From: Gammaproteobacteria bacterium
GTDB lineage: Bacteria; Pseudomonadota; Gammaproteobacteria; Competibacterales; Competibacteraceae
Direction of reading: 5' to 3'
Assembly: GCA_024234995.1 (NCBI GenBank)
Contig: JACKNF010000013.1
Coordinates: 21,594 to 85,593, forward strand
Length of the DNA: 64,000 nucleotides
This document shows, piece after piece, positions 27,796-36,514 of this stretch. The translations under genes were made by a program, and so were the position numbers. The notes under the pieces were generated by a model, which saw only the letters and a list, made by a program, of their open reading frames with translations, ran no database searches and was not told the origin of the DNA. Position 1 is the first letter of the stretch, and every line of letters begins with the position of its first letter.

Positions 27796-28584
27796 TTATG
27801 ATTCAATGCTATTCTTGTGCCGTCGCCACAGCAGACCTCCCCAACCCGCCAGCATCAAACTCAGGCTGGCAGGCTCCGGGATGCCACGCACTTGATGAGC
27901 GGCGGCAATCGTCATGTCATCGAACGCAAAACCGTCATTCACATTATCTCCTGGCTTGGTGTCTATCAAGCTAAAGCTCACGCGGGTAAACCGTTCCGAG
28001 GGGGTCTTGGCGATCAGCCCATAGTAGAATACGGCACCATTCGCTTTGCTGGACACGGTGTGGCCGATCGAGAATGTATTGATCCAATGATCGCCATTGA
28101 AAAGGGACAAGGCCAATCGCCCGCCGGCATCACCGATATCGATGCCATGAAAGCCAAAAGCGGCTATAGGAACGTCAAATTTGATTTCAAAGCCCTTATC
28201 TTTTGTATTCGAAGTAACCACCGACCAATAATTGGTTCCTGAAGTCGCATAACGGCCCAGGCCATTGGTTTTTCCTGATTCTATCGTTCGCACCAACCCA
28301 TCGCCAGTCAGAATGGCATCGCCCGAATCCGGAAACGTGATCGTTAACGGACCGCCTTTACCATCAGAAAAACTCTCGAAATCTTCGATGGCTGGAGTAT
28401 TTATCAAGGCGAGAAAGCTGGATTGCGCGGCGGTCGCGCCCGGAAAGCTGCTTAACGGATGATCGCTGCTTCCGTTCAGATCCTCCCCGAAATAGATCAG
28501 ATAGGCGTGTGCTGGCGTGAACCAGAAAAATAGCATGTATATAACACTCAGCTTAAAAAGCCGCATTAGCATTGATCTTTTCAT
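27796..28584 (-). CDS. PEP-CTERM sorting-domain exported protein
   Basis: About 262 residues from the ATG at 28584, preceded by GGAAAA at a good distance; the frame is open to 28647 but the signal peptide (MLMRLFKLSVIYMLFFWF...AHA) starts here. The C-terminus has the classic PEP-CTERM signal: IPEPASLSLML, a hydrophobic helix and an Arg cluster (WRRHK). Such proteins are cleaved and released by an exosortase and usually go to the extracellular polymer matrix. The middle is beta-rich (DFESFSDGKGG, GFHGIDIGDAGG, FDDMTI), like other PEP-CTERM proteins of unknown role. No exosortase gene is in this window. It is 29 bases upstream of the CHASE2 gene on the same strand, so it may be the first gene of the polymer operon. 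Confidence 0.85.
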   Translation of the reverse strand: MKRSMLMRLFKLSVIYMLFFWFTPAHAYLIYFGEDLNGSSDHPLSSFPGATAAQSSFLALINTPAIEDFESFSDGKGGPLTITFPDSGDAILTGDGLVRTIESGKTNGLGRYATSGTNYWSVVTSNTKDKGFEIKFDVPIAAFGFHGIDIGDAGGRLALSLFNGDHWINTFSIGHTVSSKANGAVFYYGLIAKTPSERFTRVSFSLIDTKPGDNVNDGFAFDDMTIAAAHQVRGIPEPASLSLMLAGWGGLLWRRHKNSIES

Positions 28585-28651
28585 CAAATTTTTTCCGCGG
28601 GAAATCCCGGTTCTTGGACCAGGCAAAGAGAGCAAGCCGTAAAACACACGG

Positions 28652-28657
28652 TATAAT
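28652..28657 (+). promoter_or_regulatory. Candidate -10 box for the class-V aminotransferase gene
   Basis: A perfect TATAAT lies 31 bases before the ATG at 28688, in the 103-base divergent spacer between this gene and the minus-strand PEP-CTERM gene. No good -35 hexamer is seen 16-18 bases upstream, so the assignment is tentative. Confidence 0.4.
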
Positions 28658-28687
28658 CACACCAAAATAGTATATTAAGCAAAAATT

Positions 28688-30181
28688 ATGCCTTACAATT
28701 CACCATTAAACGACATAAAGAAAGATTTCCGGGGTATCACCACTCGCTACTGCTTGGCCAACGGACGCGAGACGGGCCGTCATTACCTGGATTCTGCCGC
28801 TTCAACACTGGAGATGAAGTGCGCCCGGCAGGTCACGGACGAGTTATTACGCCACTATGCAAACACCCACAGTCAGGCGCACTTCTCCGCCCGGATTGTG
28901 AACGATGCCTATCACTGGGCACACCAGCAGGTGCTGAATTTTGTCAGGCCCGGTGATTCAAGACGTCACATCGCCTGCCTTGCCGGGGCAGGCAGTACGG
29001 CCCTCTTAAACCGGCTGGCGCGTATGCTCACGGCCCGGCGTCCCGAACGGAACATTGTGCTGGTTTCACTGATGGAACACCACGCTAATGATCTACCGCA
29101 TCGCAAACACGCGCGCGGCGCCGTTCACATCCCGCTGACGGGCCAAGCACCGGCGCTGGGTGCAATCGACCTTACCGCGCTAGAGCGGTTGCTGAAGCAA
29201 TATCAAGACCGGGTTAACTACATCGCTGTATCGGCAGCCAGTAACGTCACCGGCATTGTCAACCCAGTCCACGACATCGCCGCACTGGCTCACGCCTACG
29301 ATGCTTGGGTGGTGGTGGATGCTTCGCAGTTCATTGCGCATGCCCCGCTAGCCCTTAGCGATAACGGGACAGCCGAACGGGAGCTGGATGCCGTGGCATT
29401 CTCTGGCCACAAACTCTATGCGCCTGGCTCACCCGGCGTTATGGTGGTACGGCAGATCTTGCTGGAGGGCCAGGAACCCGACGAGCTGGGCGGCGGCATG
29501 GTGGAGGATGTCAGCCTGAGCAGCTACCAAATCACCGGCCATTTCCCGGATCGCGAAGAAGCTGGCACACCTAACATCCCCGGTGCGGTGCAGCTTGGGG
29601 CGGTATTGAACGTGCTGCAACGGATCGGCATGGATTCGATCCATGCCGCTGAGCAACGGCTGTTACGGCGTCTGCTGACCGGACTGCTCGCTATTCCAGG
29701 CGTGCGCATCTATGGCGACCCTGATCTTGATCGTACCGCACGGCTGGGCGTCGTTTCCTTCAATCTGGCTGGATTAGAACATGGATTGACCGCGGCGATG
29801 TTGAACGATTATCACAATGTAGCCGTTCGCAATGGCTGTTTCTGCGCCCATCCTTATGTTCGTGAGCTGCTCAAACCGGAATTGTGGGAACTGGAACTTG
29901 ATCCCGATGCGGACGATGCAGACGCGCTGATCAAACCGTGGCAAGGCATGGTGCGCGCCAGTCTAGGGTTGTATTCCACGGATGAGGATATCGATGCGTT
30001 GCTGAACGGTGTCCACGATCTGCTCGCCAACCCCGCGTACTACCGCACTCAATACCAAGGTGACGGTGCCGGGAACTTCCGCCACCGCAGTTTCACCGTT
30101 TCAGCCAAATCGCTGTTTGATCCTGAAGCGATGCTTGATCAAGCTTTGGCGTCTCTGAGCGTCAGCACTGACGTGCTATAG
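28688..30181 (+). CDS. Class-V aminotransferase-fold PLP enzyme (cysteine desulfurase-like)
   Basis: 497 residues, fold-type I PLP enzyme of the class-V/SufS-CsdA group. Seen: YLDSAASTLEM near the N-terminus, LVSLMEHHANDLP (the conserved E-H-H-x-N segment), VVVDASQFIAHAPL (Asp contacting PLP), AFSGHKLYAPGSPGVM (PLP lysine in SGHK), EAGTPNIPGAVQLG, and RNGCFCAHPY, where Cys sits about where SufS-type enzymes have the persulfide cysteine. It is longer than SufS (about 406), with extra C-terminal residues. No suf/isc genes are nearby, so a role in Fe-S assembly is not supported. It could be a cysteine desulfurase or a related lyase or epimerase. Confidence 0.85.
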   Translation: MPYNSPLNDIKKDFRGITTRYCLANGRETGRHYLDSAASTLEMKCARQVTDELLRHYANTHSQAHFSARIVNDAYHWAHQQVLNFVRPGDSRRHIACLAGAGSTALLNRLARMLTARRPERNIVLVSLMEHHANDLPHRKHARGAVHIPLTGQAPALGAIDLTALERLLKQYQDRVNYIAVSAASNVTGIVNPVHDIAALAHAYDAWVVVDASQFIAHAPLALSDNGTAERELDAVAFSGHKLYAPGSPGVMVVRQILLEGQEPDELGGGMVEDVSLSSYQITGHFPDREEAGTPNIPGAVQLGAVLNVLQRIGMDSIHAAEQRLLRRLLTGLLAIPGVRIYGDPDLDRTARLGVVSFNLAGLEHGLTAAMLNDYHNVAVRNGCFCAHPYVRELLKPELWELELDPDADDADALIKPWQGMVRASLGLYSTDEDIDALLNGVHDLLANPAYYRTQYQGDGAGNFRHRSFTVSAKSLFDPEAMLDQALASLSVSTDVL

Positions 30182-30219
30182 TTAGCAGTATCACCTGCTA
30201 CCGGAATCACCCCGCCGCC

Positions 30220-30354
30220 ATGCCTGACTCTCTGCGCAAGTTCATTGGTTTATTGCTAATTTTCGCTGCGGTAGGCGTCGCCTCCTGTCAAGCGCTGATC
30301 GCCTCCTGCTCGCCCAGCGCCACCGCTGCGCCGGTACTGCACACACCGCGCTGA
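30220..30354 (+). CDS. Possible 44-residue lipoprotein-like peptide
   Basis: Small ORF with a basic start, a hydrophobic stretch (FIGLLLIFAAVGVASC) and a Cys in a loosely lipobox-like position, ending 16 bases before the XpaC-like gene. Only a poor Shine-Dalgarno sequence is present. It could be an entericidin-like or orphan lipoprotein, or a chance ORF. Confidence 0.4.
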   Translation: MPDSLRKFIGLLLIFAAVGVASCQALIASCSPSATAAPVLHTPR

Positions 30355-30370
30355 TTAAGGAACCGCAATC

Positions 30371-31288
30371 ATGGGCCGCTTTATCCTGCTGGCCAGCGTC
30401 ATCCTAATCCCCTTCACCGCCCTCTTTTTGTTGATCAAACAGACGATTCAAACTATGGCCGAACGCTACCGTCTGCCCTCTGGCCAGCTTCCTTCTACTA
30501 AAGGATTGCTGATGTTTCTGTTACCGTTGCCCGTCCTGGCTGCCGCTCTGATGTCACTAGCCCGGGGGCAGCTCGGCCCCTTGATTGGCGACGCTGCCGG
30601 TTATGGATTGTTTTTAGCCGGGGCCCTGCTATTGCGGCGTGGTCTGCTGTCGCAAAGCGAATACGATCGCCGCCGGATCGCCAAAACACCTTGGCCGTTC
30701 AAGACCTTAGGCAGCGGATTGATTGCCTTAGCCACTGGCGTCACTGCTTGGCTGGGCGTTGGCCATCATCCAGCCATCGGTGGCGCTTTTAGTCTGGTAG
30801 CCTTCCTCGGCTGTTATCTGTGTTACGGCTTCGATCCGCGTTCGGCCAAGCGATTCACCGATGGCTATGGTGTGGATGCGACCGAACACGTCCTGAAGGC
30901 GCTGGCGCAGGCCGAATGCAGTATTACCGCTATTGAAGAGGCAGCGCGTGACATCCGCAACGCTGAACTGAATGCCCGGTTACAGCGCATTGCGCAACTA
31001 GCCCGGGACATCCTGAAAATGCTGGAGGAAGATCCTCGCGATTTACGCCGCGCCCGCAAGTTCCTAAACGTCTACCTGGACGGCGCGCAGAAGGTCACCG
31101 AAGGTTACGCAAAAACCCACAGCCGGGTCGCTGCACCGGAACTTGATGATAATTTCCGGCGGGTGCTGGCCACGATTGAGGAAGTCTTTCAGGAACAGCA
31201 ACAAAAGCTGCTGGAAAGCGACCTGACTGATCTCGACATCCAGATTGAGGTATTAACCGCTCAATTGAAACGGGAGGGAGTTATTTAG
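30371..31288 (+). CDS. XpaC-like membrane protein (5-bromo-4-chloroindolyl phosphate hydrolysis family)
   Basis: 305 residues. Four hydrophobic helices (about 5-25, 48-68, 72-90, 115-150) are followed by a soluble helical domain with repeated E/R/L-rich segments (ITAIEEAARDIRNAELNARL, RKFLNVYLDGAQKVTEGYAK) typical of the XpaC family, which often pairs with TelA-type toxic-anion-resistance proteins. No telA is seen here. AGGAA lies 9 bases upstream of the ATG. Function of the family is poorly defined; membrane association is the safest call. The 3' end overlaps the convergent adaptor gene by 8 bases. Confidence 0.75.
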   Translation: MGRFILLASVILIPFTALFLLIKQTIQTMAERYRLPSGQLPSTKGLLMFLLPLPVLAAALMSLARGQLGPLIGDAAGYGLFLAGALLLRRGLLSQSEYDRRRIAKTPWPFKTLGSGLIALATGVTAWLGVGHHPAIGGAFSLVAFLGCYLCYGFDPRSAKRFTDGYGVDATEHVLKALAQAECSITAIEEAARDIRNAELNARLQRIAQLARDILKMLEEDPRDLRRARKFLNVYLDGAQKVTEGYAKTHSRVAAPELDDNFRRVLATIEEVFQEQQQKLLESDLTDLDIQIEVLTAQLKREGVI

Positions 31289-32297
31289 AGGTTGCCGCAT
31301 CAACCTTGACCCGTTGTCCTTCTTCCAGCTTGCTTGCGGGGCGCACGACCAGCCTCGCGGTCTCCGCCAGACCAGAAATAATCTCGGTTTTTATTTCGCC
31401 GGCGATCCCGGTTTCAACCGGCTGGCGGTGCAACCGGTGGTTGTCGACGGTCCAGACATGCCCCTCAACCACACTGGCCGCCGGAATCAGTAGCGCATTT
31501 TCATGCTGTTCAACAATGATATTCACCTCAGCGGTCATACCGGTGCGCAATGGTGTCTCCTCCACCAAACCGATACGCACCCGATAACTGCGCGTGACCG
31601 GGTTACCTTTCAGGGTAATTTCCGACACCTTACCTTCAAGCACTTGATCCGGCAAAGCCGGTGCGCGAATCAGCACGCGTTGCCCAGACTGGACGAGCAA
31701 AATATCTTCTTCATCGACTTCTGCCTCGATCCGCAACGGCGTGCAACAAGAAAAATAGAAAACCGGCTGGCTGGCTGGAATTAACTGGCCAACTTCCCCA
31801 TCGCGTTGCAGGATTTGCCCGTCTGCTGGAGCGGTCAGCGTCATGAATGCGCGCAAGGTCCGCGCCCGGGCTAAGGCCGCTTCTGCTGCCTGCCACTCGG
31901 AACGCGCCCGATCCCGCTCCAGGACCGTGCCCAAACCACGGTTGAGCAGCGCTTGGGCACTGTCAAGCTGAATTTTGGCGAAACGCATGCGTGCTTCCAA
32001 TTCATCCACCGATTTTTGCAAATCCTGGTCTTCAAGCCGGGCCAGTGTCTGTCCTTCCTGGACATAATCGCCTTCATCAACCTTGAGTTCCATCAGGCGG
32101 CTGGTGTTACGAGGGGCAATCGGCAGCATTACCGTTGGCTCTACCGTGCCTGTCGCATAAACTGCCCGCACCGCAGGCCCTCGGACCGGCTCGGTGACTT
32201 CCACCGTGATGGGCCCCAATAACCGCCATAAAGCAAAACCAGCCGCCGCCAGCAGAACCAACGTCAGCACTATCCAGAAAAATCCAGGACGTTTCAT
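31281..32297 (-). CDS. HlyD/MacA-type periplasmic adaptor protein
   Basis: About 338 residues from the ATG at 32297 (AGGATG upstream); the frame is open to 32537 but the signal-anchor MKRPGFFWIVLTLVLLAAA starts here. Then come a barrel-sandwich/lipoyl half (VDEGDYVQEGQTLARLED), a coiled-coil hairpin (about 90-150), a second lipoyl half (LTAPADGQILQRDGEVGQ) and beta-barrel domains (RTGMTAEVNIIVE). It links an inner-membrane transporter to the outer membrane. No transporter is adjacent; the FtsX-type permease and ATPase at 39.4-41.3 kb lack an adaptor and could be partners, but that is speculative. Confidence 0.85.
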   Translation of the reverse strand: MKRPGFFWIVLTLVLLAAAGFALWRLLGPITVEVTEPVRGPAVRAVYATGTVEPTVMLPIAPRNTSRLMELKVDEGDYVQEGQTLARLEDQDLQKSVDELEARMRFAKIQLDSAQALLNRGLGTVLERDRARSEWQAAEAALARARTLRAFMTLTAPADGQILQRDGEVGQLIPASQPVFYFSCCTPLRIEAEVDEEDILLVQSGQRVLIRAPALPDQVLEGKVSEITLKGNPVTRSYRVRIGLVEETPLRTGMTAEVNIIVEQHENALLIPAASVVEGHVWTVDNHRLHRQPVETGIAGEIKTEIISGLAETARLVVRPASKLEEGQRVKVDAATSK

Positions 32298-32322
32298 AAA
32301 ATCATCCTGCTTGTCCCGCAAG

Positions 32323-32367
32323 CATTCACTCCCCTTGCCCCCGTCAAAAAGGCAAGAGGAGAGAATG
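32323..32367. repeat. 17-bp inverted repeat between adaptor and cyclase genes
   Basis: The arms CATTCACTCCCCTTGCC and GGCAAGAGGAGAGAATG pair at 15 of 17 positions around an 11-base loop, in the spacer between two divergent genes. It could be a REP-like element or an RNA hairpin. It is not followed by a T-run on either side. Confidence 0.5.
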
Positions 32368-32627
32368 ATTACGATGAAGTTCATCGAATCGTCTATTGCC
32401 GCCCGGCAGACGCTGATCGTATGTGAAACTGATGGGCTGCCTATGGATTTAACCATTGAGCATGCCATCTGCTTGCATGATAAATTATCTCTTGAATATG
32501 GCATCCCTTTGCAAAGAGCCGGCAAACTTCGATGCATCTCCGGGATTCTTGACCGGCTTCGTCAGTGACGATTTCTTGCAGCCAAACGTCGAGCGGCCCT
32601 ATCCATTTCTTCTCCTGCATGCCTGCG

Positions 32628-34766
32628 ATGTCTCTGTTGCCTAAGTTGACCGAAATGAAATCCGGCAGCCTGGTGCTGATAGCCACCCTCATGGCCAGCA
32701 CCTTTGCTTATCTTTGGAATCCCATACCGCTACAAACTTTTCGGAATATGACATTCGATCAGTATCAACGCTGGCATCCCCGGATTTATCGGGAAGCGCC
32801 CGTGCGTATCATTGATATCGATGACGAAAGTCTGCGGCGGCTGGGGCAATGGCCATGGCCTCGAACGCAAGTCGCCAAATTGGTGTCCCGGTTGCAGGAC
32901 GCACAGCCAGCGGCCATTGCCTTCGATGTTATCTTCGCCGAACCTGACCGGACGTCCCCCAAGGCCATACTGGATCTATGGCAGGTCACGCCATCACTAC
33001 GCCACCAGCTGGATAGTTTGCCAGACCACGATACGTTATTTGCTCAGACGATTAGCCGGGGCGGCGTCGTGCTAGGGTTTGGCGTGGAACGTAAGGACCA
33101 GCATGCCAGCGCGCCCAGCATCAAGGCACGCTACGTGATCCTAGGAGAAGCGCCGCAAGCCTATGTGCATGCCTTCTCGAATACTGTCAACTCACTACCC
33201 ATGCTGGAGACAGCAGCCACCGGCCTCGGGGCAGTTACCTTCATTCCCGATGCCGATGGCGTGGTCAGGAAAGTGCCGCTATTGATCCGGGTAGAAAATA
33301 CGCTGATGCCCTCACTGTCCGCGGAGGCGCTGCGCGTTGCTCAGGGAGCACACAATTACACAACCCGGACCGTCTCCGCGCAGGGGGTTGGATTGGCCGA
33401 GGTCCGCATTGGCAATCTGCCCGTGCCGACGACGCCCGAAGGTGAGATCTGGATCCATTACACGGAGCCCGTGGCCAGCCGCTATATCCCCGCCTGGAAG
33501 GTCCTGGCCGGTGAGGTGCCAGCCCAGGCATTGCCGGGTCATATCTTGCTGGTTGGCACATCTGCCCAAGGTCTGATGGATCTGCGTTTCAATCCCAGGG
33601 GAGGAACCCTGCCAGGCGTCGAAGTGCATGCTCAAATGATCGAGCAGTTGCTGACCGGTGGTGGGCTTGCACGTCCTTCCTGGGCCAGTGCCATTGAATT
33701 CCTGATCATCGTCTGCGGCGGTCTCGTCACCGGCACGGTTGCGCTGGCTGCAGGAGCGATCGTTTCGTTCCTGGCATTTGCGGCGTTGCTGGCCTTGGTA
33801 TGGGCCGGTGCCTGGCACGCCTTTACTGCGCATGGATTGCTGATCGACGCTGTGACACCCAGCCTGGCCTTTACCTTCATCTACGTTTTTTCAAGCATCA
33901 TTCACCACCTATCGAGTGAGCGCCGCCAGCGCTGGATCAGGCAAGCTTTCGCGCGTTACGTTTCCCCCAATCTAGTGACTTATCTGATCAAGCAACCGGA
34001 TGCCCTCGAATTAGGCGGGCGCCGCCAGCAGTGCAGCTTTGTCTTCACAGACCTGACCGGCTTCACAACCCTGATGGAAGGCATGGACCCCGGCACCGCC
34101 GTGACCCTGCTCAATAACTATCTCGATCGCATGATCGCCATCGCATTCTCGCATCAGGGCACGCTCGACCGCATTGTCGGGGATGCAGTGGCCATCATGT
34201 TTTCAGCGCCCATCCTGCAACCGGACCATCAACGCCGTGCTCTGGCTTGCGCATTGGATATGCAACGCTTTGCCCGACAGTATGCAATTGAACTCAAGGC
34301 GAACGGCATAGCCTTTGGGCAAACCCGTATCGGAATTCACACCGGTGAAGTCATCGTCGGCAACTTCGGGGGCAGCACGATCTTTGATTACCGTGCTCTT
34401 GGCGATCCGGTCAATGTTGCGTCGCGTCTGGAAAGCGCCAATAAGCACCTTGGCACACTCATCTGTGTCTCTGAAGCCACGCTGGCGGGTTGCCCCGATT
34501 GGCCAGCACGAACGATCGGGCATATCCTTCTCAAAGGCAAATCGCAGCCACTGGCGGTCTTCGAGCCGCTGGACCCGCAGCAGATCAACGGCCCCGATAC
34601 CGGCTATCAAGCGGCCTTCGAACAGATGTGCCGTGGACAGCCAGAGGTATTGCAAGTCTTCGAGGCACTCGCGCTGCAACGCCCCGATGACCCGCTCGTG
34701 GCCTTGCACCTGAAGAGACTTCGTGCGGGAAAAACCGGGGATTTAATCCTTATGACTGAGAAATGA
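32628..34766 (+). CDS. CHASE2-domain adenylate/guanylate cyclase
   Basis: About 712 residues. N-terminal signal-anchor (SGSLVLIATLMASTFAYLW), CHASE2 extracytoplasmic sensor (RIIDIDDESLRRLGQWPWPR through GHILLVGTSAQGLMDLR), three membrane helices, then a class III cyclase domain: FTDLTGFTTLMEGM (metal Asp), RIVGDAVAIMF (second metal Asp), RIGIHTGEVIVGN and DYRALGDPVNVASRLE. Catalytic metal residues are intact, so it likely makes cAMP (or cGMP). The start is uncertain: a GTG at 32565, ATG at 32628 and ATG at 32655 are all in frame with no clear ribosome site. It faces a convergent FecR/OmpA pair 13 bases away; such genes often cluster with CHASE2 cyclases. Confidence 0.9.
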   Translation: MSLLPKLTEMKSGSLVLIATLMASTFAYLWNPIPLQTFRNMTFDQYQRWHPRIYREAPVRIIDIDDESLRRLGQWPWPRTQVAKLVSRLQDAQPAAIAFDVIFAEPDRTSPKAILDLWQVTPSLRHQLDSLPDHDTLFAQTISRGGVVLGFGVERKDQHASAPSIKARYVILGEAPQAYVHAFSNTVNSLPMLETAATGLGAVTFIPDADGVVRKVPLLIRVENTLMPSLSAEALRVAQGAHNYTTRTVSAQGVGLAEVRIGNLPVPTTPEGEIWIHYTEPVASRYIPAWKVLAGEVPAQALPGHILLVGTSAQGLMDLRFNPRGGTLPGVEVHAQMIEQLLTGGGLARPSWASAIEFLIIVCGGLVTGTVALAAGAIVSFLAFAALLALVWAGAWHAFTAHGLLIDAVTPSLAFTFIYVFSSIIHHLSSERRQRWIRQAFARYVSPNLVTYLIKQPDALELGGRRQQCSFVFTDLTGFTTLMEGMDPGTAVTLLNNYLDRMIAIAFSHQGTLDRIVGDAVAIMFSAPILQPDHQRRALACALDMQRFARQYAIELKANGIAFGQTRIGIHTGEVIVGNFGGSTIFDYRALGDPVNVASRLESANKHLGTLICVSEATLAGCPDWPARTIGHILLKGKSQPLAVFEPLDPQQINGPDTGYQAAFEQMCRGQPEVLQVFEALALQRPDDPLVALHLKRLRAGKTGDLILMTEK

Positions 34767-34779
34767 CCGGGAAGCGCCT

Positions 34780-35403
34780 TTAGCGCACCGTGACTTCAAC
34801 GCGACGGTTGCGCGGCTCGTCGGTATTGTCGGGTGTCGATACACGCAGGTTCTTCTCGCCGTGGGACTCAATGCTGATTCGATCGGGGCTGATGATGGAA
34901 CCGCCCAGCTGACTGATCGTTTCCGCGGTTGAACGGGCGCGCACCAGACCTAAACGGGCGTTTTCAGCGGCGTCACCCATAGTATCCGTATGCCCAATCA
35001 CAGAGATATCCGGCGCAGGGCGTCTCTGGATCTCTGCAAGAATCTCCGGCAGATCGGCTTGTGATTCCGGAGTCAAAACATCCGTGCCAGCCTTAAAGTA
35101 CAGAAGATAGCTCACCGGCTTCTGGGGACTCGCGGCTAATGCGGCTCCAAAATCCTCCGCGATCTGCTCGTCGCTCACCATAAAAGTTTTGCCGGCAGGG
35201 CCGCCAATAGCCGCCCCCTCACGGCCTTTTTCAAGCAGAGTGACCCCCTCGCGCCCCGCCACGGCTACCTTGCCGGTCGTGCCGTCATCGTTTGGGAGCA
35301 GCACGACATAATTTTTGGCGCACCCGGCCACCCCTAAAACCACGGTTATCAACACCGCCCAACCCAAGGCGCTACCATTTCCATCACAAAAACTGAGAAA
35401 CAT
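34780..35403 (-). CDS. OmpA-family peptidoglycan-binding lipoprotein
   Basis: 207 residues. The N-terminal hydrophobic segment ends in a lipobox (LGVAGC), so it is probably a lipoprotein. The C-terminal OmpA domain starts near residue 95 (YLLYFKAGTDVLTPES) and has the IGHTDTMGDAAENARLGLVRA and NRRVEVTV motifs that bind meso-diaminopimelate. AAGGAC lies upstream of the ATG. It follows the FecR gene by 5 bases and likely shares its transcript. Confidence 0.9.
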   Translation of the reverse strand: MFLSFCDGNGSALGWAVLITVVLGVAGCAKNYVVLLPNDDGTTGKVAVAGREGVTLLEKGREGAAIGGPAGKTFMVSDEQIAEDFGAALAASPQKPVSYLLYFKAGTDVLTPESQADLPEILAEIQRRPAPDISVIGHTDTMGDAAENARLGLVRARSTAETISQLGGSIISPDRISIESHGEKNLRVSTPDNTDEPRNRRVEVTVR

Positions 35404-35408
35404 GATAC

Positions 35409-35861
35409 TTAGTCCTTTGCTTCAACCGTTACCAGAAAATGGGTGCCCCGGATACCTATATTTCCTGCCGGCGTCTTCAAAGAAACCCCTTCCGGCTTCA
35501 ATTTGGCGATAACTCCAGAGATATAATTCAGAGAGCCTCTGCGCATGCTAGCGCCTAGTTTCAGGTCACCGTCACTGGGTGAATAGAGATACTCATCGAC
35601 GACCAGTTCGGTATCGGGTCCTAGCGACATGACCGTGTTGTCCTTCAAGGTCACCCCCATGCTGCCCGGTTTTCCGGTCTTCAGAACATTGCCCCGTTGT
35701 AACGGAGTCCCAGGCTCCGCTTGGGTGGCTTTACCAGCCACTAACACCACGGCATCTCCGTCGACCGTCTTAACATAGCCAATCACCGCATCTTCCGCTG
35801 ATGATACATTCACAACCAAAGAAAACGCTCCCGCTAAGACCAGCAATCGCATGGCCAACAT
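35409..35861 (-). CDS. FecR-domain periplasmic protein
   Basis: 150 residues with a signal peptide (MRLLVLAGAFSLVVNVSSAE) and a FecR-type beta domain: GDAVVLVAGKATQAEPGTPL, GNVLKTGKPGSMGVTLKDNT, SLGPDTELVVDEY, and the terminal KTPAGNIGIRGTHFLVTV. It lacks the cytoplasmic part of true FecR, so it is a periplasmic FecR-like protein of the kind found beside CHASE2 cyclases and OmpA lipoproteins, possibly presenting a ligand to the CHASE2 sensor. GGAGA precedes the ATG. Confidence 0.88.
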   Translation of the reverse strand: MLAMRLLVLAGAFSLVVNVSSAEDAVIGYVKTVDGDAVVLVAGKATQAEPGTPLQRGNVLKTGKPGSMGVTLKDNTVMSLGPDTELVVDEYLYSPSDGDLKLGASMRRGSLNYISGVIAKLKPEGVSLKTPAGNIGIRGTHFLVTVEAKD

Positions 35862-36037
35862 ATCAAGTCTCCTTCACCAGTCCATTAAAGATTGCTAACG
35901 CTGGAAAATAGTAATCCTCTTCAGAGCCATGGAATGCAACTTTAGCACTTCCCCAAAGATCGCTTCCACTCCTTCTGTAAACGGTTACCATCCACTATGC
36001 TACTCATTACTTAAAAATTTTCTTGACCGCCTCTCAA

Positions 36038-36514
36038 ATGAACGACACCGGCCCTCAGTCCTTGCCGAGCCTCCTCGCAGCCCGTGAACTCCGGGAATGC
36101 GCGGGCTGCGGCACGCGATTTATCGGTTGGAGCTGGCATACACACTGCCACGCCTGCTACCGGTACATCAAGCCCGGCCCTGATGCGTCACAGCACGATC
36201 CAGAGACGGAAACGCGCTTGCTCAAAATAGAGCTGGAGATGATCCGGCTGGAGCTGGCACAGGAGCGAAAAGCCTACCTCGAAATAGCCGATCAGTTAGC
36301 CGTGCTTGAGCGGGCCTCTATGGACCTGAAAACCGAACGCGATCTATGGATGGAGCGATATTTTAAGGCGCTGGCGGCCCGTTCATCACGGCGGCCAATG
36401 ATTCCACCAGGCATTCTGCGGCGGCTGCTCTGGTTGTGCCACCCGGACCGGCATGGTGACAGCGAAGCTGCTAACACCGCAACTGCCTGGCTGCTGTCCC
36501 AGCGGAAGCGATGA
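36038..36514 (+). CDS. Zinc-ribbon/coiled-coil/J-like protein upstream of TrkH
   Basis: About 158 residues from the ATG at 36038 (an in-frame TTG at 36023 is possible). Two Cys pairs (CAGC and CHAC, about 20 residues apart) form a probable zinc ribbon. A Glu/Leu-rich coiled coil (TRLLKIELEMIRLELAQER onward) follows, then a C-terminal stretch with LLWLCHPDRHGDSEAANTAT, which resembles helices II-III of a J-domain with its HPD motif. The full J-domain is not evident. Its stop overlaps the trkH start (ATGA), suggesting a co-translated accessory role. No named family recognised. Confidence 0.65.
   Translation: MNDTGPQSLPSLLAARELRECAGCGTRFIGWSWHTHCHACYRYIKPGPDASQHDPETETRLLKIELEMIRLELAQERKAYLEIADQLAVLERASMDLKTERDLWMERYFKALAARSSRRPMIPPGILRRLLWLCHPDRHGDSEAANTATAWLLSQRKR

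Noticed and set aside
31281..32537. Longer reading of the adaptor gene from 32537
   Set aside because: The extra 80 residues lack features of an adaptor; the signal anchor and AGGATG support 32297.
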